Assembly: GCA_018268675.1 (NCBI GenBank)
Contig: JAFDWB010000084.1
Location: 62,001-126,000, forward strand
Direction: 5' to 3'
From: Actinomycetota bacterium
GTDB taxonomy: Bacteria; Actinomycetota; Thermoleophilia; Solirubrobacterales; 70-9
DNA: 64,000 bases
The notes under the pieces were generated by a model. It was not told the DNA's origin. It did no database searches and was given only the letters and a program-made list of their open reading frames with translations. How positions within the stretch are numbered: position 1 is the stretch's first letter; every line of letters begins with the position of its first letter. Both the position numbers and the translations under genes were made by a program. Below are positions 39,578-46,915 of the stretch, in pieces.

Positions 39578-39758
39578 AGCGCTCCGCGACATCGTCGAGC
39601 AGGCGCGGTTCTTCCCGCGGGTAGCGAAGGCTGACCGCAACGGGCCGCTCGCCCGTGAACGCGACATCACAGAACATCGCCTCGTCGATCAACACCCCGC
39701 GATCCCAGTGATCGACCTCGTCGAGCTTTCCATCAGGATCGAATCTTTTTCCGAACAA
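39555..39758 (-). pseudogene. possible gene remnant or short hypothetical
   Basis: A minus-strand frame of 67 residues from TTG 39758 (GKRFDPDGKLDEVDHWDRGV; FTGERPVAVSLRYPREEPRL). It is open a further ~30 bp upstream without a start. Composition looks protein-like, but the start is poor and it overlaps the tautomerase 3' end. It could be the tail of a gene cut off at the acyltransferase side. Family unknown. Confidence 0.3.
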
Positions 39759-39802
39759 ATTGGCGACAGCGGATTCGGCTTCCTCAGCGGTTCACCTACT
39801 CG

Positions 39803-41884
39803 CTACAAAAGCCCGTCTTCGCGGAGATCGCTTTCGAGCATCGGCTCGAGGGTGCGGGCGAAGGTGGCGGTGAGGTGGTCTTTGTCGCGGTAGGTGAGCG
39901 CGTTGCCGATCACGGCGCGGCAGACTTCGCCGGGGCAGATGTCGGCGATGAAGCTGACGAGGTGGGTGTTGGGGGTGCTTTCGGCGGCGCGGACGTCGTA
40001 TTCGCGGTCCCATTCGCGGTGGCGGCGGAAGGCGCAGCGGGCGAGGTGCTGGATGTCTTCGGAGACGCAGCTGGGGACGTCGCCGGAGGCGGTCGGGTTG
40101 TCGCGGATCACCACCGTGCGGGGGCCGGCCGCCTGAATGCGGCGCAGCGTCCGCTTGTACCCCGCTTCCATCGCTGCCGCCGCCCCGTCCTCCTTCAGTT
40201 CTTCGCCGTGCGGACCGTACGGGGTGTATTCGGTGTCCCCGCTCATCAGGACGGTCACTGATTTGCCCCCCTGTTCGATCCGCTCGAGCGCCGACTGGCG
40301 CCACACGTCGCACTGTGAGTACTCGCGGTCTTCGACCATGCTGCGCACTTCGATTTCCTCCGGCGGGCATTCGGCCTTGGTCAGGACGATCAATCGCCAG
40401 TGGAGGTTTTCGGCCAGTTCGTCGACGGTCGGGAAGTACTGCATCGCGTGCGAGTCGCCGAACAGGATCAGGGTGCGTTCACCGTGCGGGTCACCGTAGA
40501 GGCACTTGTTCGAGTTGGTCCCTTCGATCCCGACCATGCAGCCTTCGTAGTAGCTGCGCCCGCGGTCGGCGCGGGCCTTCAGCGGGTTCGGCCGCAGGGC
40601 CACCGCGGTTTCCTGCGGGGTCGGCTGTTCGGGCAGGGCGGCGGCGCCCGGGACCTGGGAGAGCTTCGCCGTCGGCACCGTCGTCTGCGCCGCCCCGAGC
40701 GCGATCCCGACGCCGACCGCGACCACGGTACAGGCGAGGCCGAGGGCGATCGCCCGGTTCGGCAGCCGCCGCAGGGCGGGCGCGCGGCGGACCGGGTCCT
40801 CGATCAGCGTGTGGGTCAGCTGGGTCGGGACCCACGAGGCGGCGACCGCGGCGAGCCCGGCGACGACCGAGAGGCGCGGTCCCCAGATCGCGGCGGCGAA
40901 GACGATGAACGGCCAGTGCCAGAGGTACCACGAGTAGGAGATGCGGCCGACATAACGGACCGGCGCCAGCGAGAGGACACCGCCCGCCCCGGCACGGACC
41001 CCGGTGACGCCGCCGGCGCTCGCGGCGAGCGCCGTGCCGGAGAGGATCAACGCCGCGGCGCCGAGCGTCGGCACCAGGGCGGCGGTCCCCGGGAAGCTCG
41101 TCTGCGCGGTGAAGGCGAGGCTCGCGTAGACGATCGCCGCGACCCCTGCCCAGCCGAGCGCGACCGCGCCGAGCCGCGGCAGCCGCACCGCCCCGAGCAG
41201 CGCCAGCGCCGCGCCGAGGCCGAGCTCCCAGGCGCGCCCGAAGGTCGAGAAGTAGGCGAACGCGGGCTTCTCGCCGGTCAGGACGATGCCGTAGGCGAGC
41301 GAGCCGGCGAAGATCAGCGCCAGCACGACCCAGAGCACCGGGCGGACCGGGCGGCCGCGCCGCCGCCAGAGCCAGGTCGCGAGCAGCATCAGCCCCGGCC
41401 AGACGAGGTAGAACTGCTCCTCGATCGCCAGCGACCAGAGGTGGAGGACCGGGCTCGGTTCGAGCCCCTGGGCGAAATAGTCGACCGACTGGGCGGCGAA
41501 ATGCCAGTTGGCGACGTAGAGCGCGGAGCTGACGATGTCCCCGGCGACTTCGGTGTTGCGCAGCGGCGAGAGCAGCAGCATCGAGAGCACGCCGACCGCG
41601 GCCAGCAGCACCGCCGAGAGCGGCAGCAGGCGTTTCGCGCGGCGGGCGTAGAAGCCGCGCAGGGAGATCGTCCCGGAGCGGTCGAGCTCCCCCACCAGCA
41701 GGCGGGTGATCAGGAAGCCGGAGATGACGAAGAAGACGTCGACGCCGACGTAGCCGCCCGCCAGGAACGGCACCCCGGCGTGGCAGAGCAGCACGGCGAC
41801 GATCGCCACCGCCCGCAGCCCCTCGATGTCGGGGCGGAAGCGGCGGCCCGCCTCGGCTTCGTCAGGGCTTTTTCTTGGTTCCAT
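39803..41884 (-). CDS. OafA/YrhL-type membrane acyltransferase with SGNH domain
   Basis: 693 residues. Residues ~1-390 are a ten-helix acyltransferase-3 domain (FRPDIEGLRAVAIVAVLLCH, LAIEEQFYLVWPGLMLLATW, ISYSWYLWHWPFIVFAAAIW). The C-terminal extracytoplasmic part is SGNH-like: LILFGDSHAMQYFPTV holds the nucleophile Ser and DKDHLTATFARTLE the Asp-x-x-His. It O-acylates envelope glycans. Glu codons are 4 GAA of 12 in the membrane half but 23 of 28 in the SGNH half. It overlaps the esterase gene by 23 bp, forming an operon with it and ileS. Confidence 0.9.
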   Translation of the reverse strand: MEPRKSPDEAEAGRRFRPDIEGLRAVAIVAVLLCHAGVPFLAGGYVGVDVFFVISGFLITRLLVGELDRSGTISLRGFYARRAKRLLPLSAVLLAAVGVLSMLLLSPLRNTEVAGDIVSSALYVANWHFAAQSVDYFAQGLEPSPVLHLWSLAIEEQFYLVWPGLMLLATWLWRRRGRPVRPVLWVVLALIFAGSLAYGIVLTGEKPAFAYFSTFGRAWELGLGAALALLGAVRLPRLGAVALGWAGVAAIVYASLAFTAQTSFPGTAALVPTLGAAALILSGTALAASAGGVTGVRAGAGGVLSLAPVRYVGRISYSWYLWHWPFIVFAAAIWGPRLSVVAGLAAVAASWVPTQLTHTLIEDPVRRAPALRRLPNRAIALGLACTVVAVGVGIALGAAQTTVPTAKLSQVPGAAALPEQPTPQETAVALRPNPLKARADRGRSYYEGCMVGIEGTNSNKCLYGDPHGERTLILFGDSHAMQYFPTVDELAENLHWRLIVLTKAECPPEEIEVRSMVEDREYSQCDVWRQSALERIEQGGKSVTVLMSGDTEYTPYGPHGEELKEDGAAAAMEAGYKRTLRRIQAAGPRTVVIRDNPTASGDVPSCVSEDIQHLARCAFRRHREWDREYDVRAAESTPNTHLVSFIADICPGEVCRAVIGNALTYRDKDHLTATFARTLEPMLESDLREDGLL

Positions 41885-42698
41885 TGCTTATCTTGCGCGC
41901 CGCGCTCATCTTCCGCGCCGCGATCCGCGCCAGCCAGTGCATCGCGCGGGTGACCAGGAAGGGGCGCATGCGGTCGGTCGTGTGGCCGCCTGCCACCATC
42001 CACAGCTTCACCTGCGGGGAGCTGGCGGCGAACGTTTCGTTCATCGACGGCGGGACGACGTTGTCGGCGCGGCCCTGGATCACCAAGAGCGGCGCGAGCT
42101 CGGGGCGGAGCGCCGGCGAGAGCCGTTCGCGGGCGGCTTCGCTCATGCCCAGCGAGGTCCAGTATTCGGGCCCGTACGTCAGGGTCGGCCAATCCCAGGC
42201 GGCGAGGTCGGAGACCGGCGCCTTGGCGACCGCCGCCGAGACGAGTTCCTGGCCGGCGAGGAGCGACACCAGGGTGCCGCCGGCCGAGCTCCCGTAGGCG
42301 TAGACGCGGTCGAGCCCGTACCGCTGGCGCAGGCGGCGGGCTTCGGCGCGGACCCGTTCGACCGCCGCGGGGAGGTTGTCGAGCGGGTAGCTGACGTAGT
42401 GGGGGACGAAGCCGGCGGCGATCGCGCGTTCCCGCGTCAGCGGTTCGAAGGTCGGGTCGTCGTAGAGGAAGGAGCCGCCGTGGACGAGCAAGAGCTGCGG
42501 GCGTTCGATCGGGCCGACGACGCCGCCCGCGCCTTCTTCGCCACCCGCTTCTTCGCCGTAGCCCCCTTCGGTCGGGGGCGTTTCCGGCGGGGGGGCTCCG
42601 GGAGCGCCGGCTTCGACGGCGGCGAGCGCCGCGCCCGGGCAGGCGAGGAACAGGCAGAGCGCCGCGAACAGGGCCGCGACGTGGCGCGCGCGCCTCAA
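41862..42698 (-). CDS. secreted alpha/beta-hydrolase (esterase)
   Basis: 278 residues from TTG 42698, overlapping the ileS stop (TTGA). Signal peptide FAALCLFLACPGAALAA is followed by a Pro/Glu/Gly linker (PPTEGGYGEEAGGEEGAGG). Hydrolase core: oxyanion loop LLLVHGGSFLYDD, nucleophile elbow YAYGSSAGGTLVSLL, acid in VIQGRADNVVPPS and His in VAGGHTTDRMRPF, as in BD-FAE/peptidase S9-like esterases. It likely removes acyl groups from envelope polymers, complementing the adjacent acyltransferase. The basic C-terminus (ARKMSAARKISNGTKKKP) is encoded in the overlap. Confidence 0.85.
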   Translation of the reverse strand: MRRARHVAALFAALCLFLACPGAALAAVEAGAPGAPPPETPPTEGGYGEEAGGEEGAGGVVGPIERPQLLLVHGGSFLYDDPTFEPLTRERAIAAGFVPHYVSYPLDNLPAAVERVRAEARRLRQRYGLDRVYAYGSSAGGTLVSLLAGQELVSAAVAKAPVSDLAAWDWPTLTYGPEYWTSLGMSEAARERLSPALRPELAPLLVIQGRADNVVPPSMNETFAASSPQVKLWMVAGGHTTDRMRPFLVTRAMHWLARIAARKMSAARKISNGTKKKP

Positions 42699-45600
42699 AC
42701 CGCGCGGACCGAGATCCGCAGCTCGCGGCCGTCGATCGTGGTCGTCGTCGCGGTGCCGGCGTCGCCGTAGAGCGGGTCCTCGGGGCGGGCGGGCGCCGAC
42801 GGCGCCCCGTCGCCGGCGATGCTCGTCGCCAGGGTCTCCCCCGCGATGTAGGCCTCGTGCTCGCGGGCGACGTCGAGCAGCTCCGCGTCACCGGCGAGGT
42901 CGAGGTCGATCCGGTCGGTGATCTCGAGGCCCGCGTTCTTGCGCGCGTCCTGGACGGCGCGGACGATCTCGCGGGCGAGGCCCTCGCGGCGGAGCTCCTC
43001 GTCGATCTCCAGCTGCAGGGCGACCGCATGGCCTGCCTCGGCCTCCACCTCGTAGCCCTCGAGCGGCGCCAGCGCCAGGGTGAGGTCCTCGGCGTCGAGC
43101 GTGTGGTCGGAGCCGTCGATCGCGATCCCGACCGCGCCGCCTTCGGCGAGGGTCGCGGCGACCCGGCTCGCGTCGAGCGCCGCCACCGCGGCCGCGACCT
43201 GCGGCATGCGCTTGCCGAAGCGCGGCCCGAGCGTGCGGTAGTTCGGCTTCACCGTGTAGGAGACGAGCTCGCCCTCCTCGGCGACGAAGTCGAGCTCCTT
43301 CACGTTGAGCTCGCTCGTGACCAGATCGGCGAGCGCCTCGATCGCCGCCCGCTCGTCCTCGTTGGCGACGATCACGGCGCGGCGCAGCGGCTGGCGCACT
43401 TTCACCTTTCCGGCGGAGCGCGCCGCGTGGCCGAGGCGGACGGTGCGCTGCACGGCGGCCATCCCGGCTTCGAGGTCAGGGTCGAGGAGCGCCCCGTCGA
43501 CCTCCGGGAAGCTCGCCAGGTGGACCGAGTCGGGCGCGTCGCCGAACTCGCCCGCGGCGCCGCCCTGGAGGTTGCGGTAGATCTCGTCGGCGAGGAACGG
43601 GGTGAAGGGGGCGAGCAGCTTGGCGCTCTCGAGCAGGCAGGCGCGGAGCGTCGCGAAGGCCGCCCGGTCGCCGTCCCAGAAGCGCCGCCGCGAGAGCCGC
43701 ACATACCAGTTGGAGAGCTCCTCGACGAAGTCGGCGATCGCCCGCCCGGCGGTCGTGCAGTCGAAGTCGTCCATGCGCTCGCGCACGGTCGCGACCGTCG
43801 CCTGGAGGCGCGAGAGCGCCCAGCGGTCGAGGTCGGTCAGCTCCGGCTGTTCCTTATGGTCGCCAGGCGACCATAAGGAACAGCCGGCGGGGTCGATGCC
43901 CTCGGTCGCGTTCGCGTAGAGCACCCAGAACGAGTAGGTGTTCCAGAGGGTCAGCATGAACTGGCGGACCGACTCGCCGACCGTCTCCAGCGAGAAGCGG
44001 TACCCGGCCCAGGGCTGCTGGGTGGTCAGGTAGTACCAGCGGAAGGCGTCGGCGCCGTGGGCGGCCAGCACGTCCCAGGGGTCGACCACGTTGCCGCGGC
44101 TCTTCGACATCTTCTGCCCGTCGGGGTCGAGGATCAGCCCGAGGCAGACGCAGTTCTTGAAGCTCGACCGGTCGAAGAGGAGGGTCGACTCGGCGAGCAG
44201 GGTGTAGAACCAGCCGCGGGTCTGGTCCTGGGCCTCGCAGATGTAGTCGGCCGGGAAGCGCGCGGCGAACTCCTCCCGCCCCTCGAAGGGATAGTGGAAC
44301 TGCGCGAAGGGCATCGCGCCGCTGTCGTACCAGGTGTCGATCACCGAATCGACCCGGTGCATGTTCTCCCCGCACTCCGCGCAGCGGACGGTGACCTCAT
44401 CGATGTAGGGACGGTGCAGGTCGTCCGGAACTTCGCCGCCGGAGCGCTCGCGCAGCTCCTCCACCGAGCCGGCGCAGAAGCGCTCCTCACAGCCCTCGCC
44501 GGAGCAGACCCAGATCGGCAGCGGCGTCCCCCAGTAGCGGTCGCGGGAGAGCGCCCAGTCGACGTTGTTCTCCAGCCATTTGCCGAAGCGGCCGTGCTTG
44601 ACGTGTTCGGGGTGCCAGTTGATCGTCTCGTTGTTGGCGAGCAACTCCTCGCGCGCCGCCGAGGTGGCGACGTACCAGCTCGACTTGGCGTAGTAGAGGA
44701 GCGGCGTCCCACAGCGCCAGCAGTGCGGGTAGGCGTGCTCGTAGACCTGCTCGCGGAAGAGCAGCCCCCGGCGGTCGAGGTCGTCGATGAGGCGGCGCGT
44801 CGTCTCACTTCCCTTTACGAACTCGCCGGCGAAGCCGATGACTCGGTCGCCGAAGCGGCCTTCGAGCGTCACCGGGTTGTAGAGCGAGGTCCGCACCGTG
44901 GGGTCGAAGATGCCCGCGGCGGCGCCCGCCACGTAGTCGTCTTCGCCGAACGCCGGCGCGATGTGGACGAGGCCGGTGCCGTCCTCGGTGGTGACGAAGT
45001 CCCCGGCGATCACCGGGAAGGCGCCCCGCTTGCGGTCGCCGAGGTCGAAGATCGGACCCTCGTAGGTGAGGTCGAGGAGGTCCGATCCGGGCATCTCGGC
45101 GAGGACCTCGGCATCCTCCCCGAGCACCCGCCCAACCAGGTCCCGGGCGACCACGTACACGTTGCCGTCGAGGCGGGCGCGCGCGTAGGTGACGGAGGGA
45201 TTCACGGCGACGGCACCGTTGCCGGGGAGCGTCCAGGGCGTCGTCGTCCAGATCAGCAGGTACTCGTCGCCGGCGCCGGAGAGCGGGAACCGCACGTAGA
45301 TCGAGGGGTCCTTGACGTCCTCGTAGCCCTGCGCGACCTCGTGCGAGGAGAGCGCCGTACCGCAGCGCGGGCAGTAGGGAACGACCTTGTGACCCTCGTA
45401 GAGGCGGCCCTTGTCCCACAGCTGGCGCAGCGACCACCAGACCGACTCGATGTAGCGGTCCTCCAGGGTGACGTAGGGGTCGTCGAGGTCGACCCAGAAG
45501 CCGATCCGCTCGGTCAGCCGGTTCCACTCCTCGACGTACTCGAAGACCGACTCGCGGCAGCGTTGGTTGAACTCGGCGATCCCGAACTCCTCGATCTCCT

Positions 45601-45922
45601 GCTTGGAGGAGATGCCGAGCTGGCGTTCGACCTCGAGCTCTACCGGCAGCCCGTGGCAGTCCCACCCCGCTTTGCGAGGCACCAGGTACCCGCACATGGT
45701 GCGGTAGCGCGGGTAGATGTCCTTGAAGACGCGGGCGAGGACGTGGTGGGAGCCGGGACGGCCGTTGGCGGTCGGCGGGCCCTCGTAGAAGCTCCAGATC
45801 GGCGCGTCGGCGCGCTCGGCGAGGGTGCGGGCGAAGAGGTCCTGCTCGCGCCAGCGCTCGAGCACGCGCTGCTCGAGCTCGGGGAAGGACTGCTTCGGGT
45901 CGACGGGGGCGAAGCCGGACAT
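42695..45922 (-). CDS. ileS: isoleucyl-tRNA synthetase, IleRS2 type with GSHH signature
   Basis: 1075 residues from ATG 45922. IWSFYEGPPTANGRPGSHHV places GSHH at residues 57-60 where class I enzymes normally have HxGH; KMSKS is at 604-608; AGWDCHGLPVELEVE and DSVIDTWYDSGAMPFAQFHY are IleRS landmarks. CAEC and C-x-x-C zinc knuckles occur near residues 385 and 520. The C-terminal half (LEITDRIDLDLAGD) is of the eukaryote-like IleRS2 group, which is naturally mupirocin tolerant. A 45-bp perfect palindrome (43843-43887) adds ~15 in-frame residues near 679-693, between the catalytic and anticodon domains. First gene of an operon with the esterase and acyltransferase. Confidence 0.96.
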   Translation of the reverse strand: MSGFAPVDPKQSFPELEQRVLERWREQDLFARTLAERADAPIWSFYEGPPTANGRPGSHHVLARVFKDIYPRYRTMCGYLVPRKAGWDCHGLPVELEVERQLGISSKQEIEEFGIAEFNQRCRESVFEYVEEWNRLTERIGFWVDLDDPYVTLEDRYIESVWWSLRQLWDKGRLYEGHKVVPYCPRCGTALSSHEVAQGYEDVKDPSIYVRFPLSGAGDEYLLIWTTTPWTLPGNGAVAVNPSVTYARARLDGNVYVVARDLVGRVLGEDAEVLAEMPGSDLLDLTYEGPIFDLGDRKRGAFPVIAGDFVTTEDGTGLVHIAPAFGEDDYVAGAAAGIFDPTVRTSLYNPVTLEGRFGDRVIGFAGEFVKGSETTRRLIDDLDRRGLLFREQVYEHAYPHCWRCGTPLLYYAKSSWYVATSAAREELLANNETINWHPEHVKHGRFGKWLENNVDWALSRDRYWGTPLPIWVCSGEGCEERFCAGSVEELRERSGGEVPDDLHRPYIDEVTVRCAECGENMHRVDSVIDTWYDSGAMPFAQFHYPFEGREEFAARFPADYICEAQDQTRGWFYTLLAESTLLFDRSSFKNCVCLGLILDPDGQKMSKSRGNVVDPWDVLAAHGADAFRWYYLTTQQPWAGYRFSLETVGESVRQFMLTLWNTYSFWVLYANATEGIDPAGCSLWSPGDHKEQPELTDLDRWALSRLQATVATVRERMDDFDCTTAGRAIADFVEELSNWYVRLSRRRFWDGDRAAFATLRACLLESAKLLAPFTPFLADEIYRNLQGGAAGEFGDAPDSVHLASFPEVDGALLDPDLEAGMAAVQRTVRLGHAARSAGKVKVRQPLRRAVIVANEDERAAIEALADLVTSELNVKELDFVAEEGELVSYTVKPNYRTLGPRFGKRMPQVAAAVAALDASRVAATLAEGGAVGIAIDGSDHTLDAEDLTLALAPLEGYEVEAEAGHAVALQLEIDEELRREGLAREIVRAVQDARKNAGLEITDRIDLDLAGDAELLDVAREHEAYIAGETLATSIAGDGAPSAPARPEDPLYGDAGTATTTTIDGRELRISVRAV
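43843..43887. repeat. palindromic element B4 inserted in frame within ileS
   Basis: 22-bp perfect arms (43843-43864 and 43866-43887) around one base, with the B core CTGTTCCTTATGG. Length 45 bp, exactly 15 codons, keeping the ileS frame. On the coding strand it reads GCSLWSPGDHKEQP and introduces TTA, a very rare Leu codon in such DNA. Same family as B1, B2, B3 and B5. Confidence 0.9.
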
Positions 45923-46027
45923 GACGGCGGATTGTAGGAGCGGGGCGGTGCCGCGCCCCGAAGCGGCACACAACTGGGTCGCTTCCGTGCGCGACGCGCC
46001 GGCTCCGCGGCCAATATGGTTACACCG

Positions 46028-46870
46028 ATGCCTGCATTCGATCTGAACGGCAAGGTGGCGCTGGTGACCGGTGCGGCGCGGGGGATCGGCTACGAGACCG
46101 CGCGCCAGATGCAGATGCGGGGCGCCTCGGTGGCGGTCCTCGACCTCGATCCCGCCCAGGCGGCAGAGGCGGCCGAGCGGATCGGCGCGCGGGCGATCGG
46201 GATCGGCGCCGACGTCACCGACCAGGGGGCGATGATGGCGGCGGTCGCCGAGGTGGTCGAGCGGTTCGGCGGCCTCGACTGCGCGGTCGCCAACGCCGGG
46301 ATCGCCCAGAAGCAGATGGCGACCGTCTACGGGATGTCGGGTGAGGAATGGGAACGGGTGCTGGAGGTCGATCTGCTCGGCGTCTTCCGCACGGTGCGCG
46401 CGGCGCTCCCCCAGATCATCGAGCGCCGCGGCCACATCGGCCTCGTCTCCTCCGTCTACGCCTTCGCCAACGGCATGGGCAACAGCCCCTACGCGGTGGC
46501 CAAGCCTGGGGTCGAGAGCCTGGGACGCTCCCTGCGGGTGGAGCTCGCCCCGCACGGCGCCTCGGCCACCGTCGCCTACTTCGGCTGGGTCGACACGACG
46601 ATGGTCAAGGACGCCCTCTCCCAACCCGACGCCCAGAAGCTGAACGAGGGCATCCCCGCCTTCCTGATGAAGCGGATCCAGCCCGACGAGGCGGCGGCCG
46701 CGTTCGTCCGCGGGATCGAAGACCGGGCGCCGCGCGTCTTCGCGCCGAAGTGGTGGCGCTACGTGAGCGCCCTACGCGGGATCGTCAACCCGCTGATCGA
46801 CCGGCGCCAGGAGCGCGACGCCCGCACCCAGGCCCTGCTGCGCGACATCGACGACCGCGCCTCCCGTTGA
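46028..46870 (+). CDS. short-chain dehydrogenase/reductase
   Basis: 280 residues from ATG 46028 (an in-frame ATG at 46016 would add four residues). LNGKVALVTGAARGIGYETA, LDLDPAQ (Asp after beta-2 suggests NAD), VANAGIAQKQ, GLVSSVYAFANG with SPYAVAKPGVE (catalytic Ser, Tyr, Lys). The C-terminus (VFAPKWWRYVSALRGIVNPL) is typical of actinobacterial SDRs that act on lipid-like substrates. It diverges from ileS and converges on the FAD-oxidase gene. Confidence 0.88.
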   Translation: MPAFDLNGKVALVTGAARGIGYETARQMQMRGASVAVLDLDPAQAAEAAERIGARAIGIGADVTDQGAMMAAVAEVVERFGGLDCAVANAGIAQKQMATVYGMSGEEWERVLEVDLLGVFRTVRAALPQIIERRGHIGLVSSVYAFANGMGNSPYAVAKPGVESLGRSLRVELAPHGASATVAYFGWVDTTMVKDALSQPDAQKLNEGIPAFLMKRIQPDEAAAAFVRGIEDRAPRVFAPKWWRYVSALRGIVNPLIDRRQERDARTQALLRDIDDRASR

Positions 46871-46915
46871 TGGGCCGAAAACCGCTCATATAGAGCGGTT
46901 TTCGGCCCATCAACG
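46865..46915. terminator. palindrome E2, bidirectional terminator
   Basis: 23-bp perfect arms (46865-46887, 46893-46915; core GATGGGCCGAAAACCGCTC) with an ATATA loop. It fits exactly between two convergent stop codons; the SDR stop TGA (46868-46870) is within the left arm. Same family as E1 at 8468. Confidence 0.8.

Noticed and set aside
44057-45937. Long plus-strand frame opposite ileS
   Set aside because: It is the antisense shadow of a highly conserved synthetase and has no recognisable domain; GC-rich DNA gives many such frames.
45923-46624. Upstream extension of ileS to a start near 46624
   Set aside because: The extension lies antisense to the SDR gene, and the natural IleRS N-terminus begins at ATG 45922.
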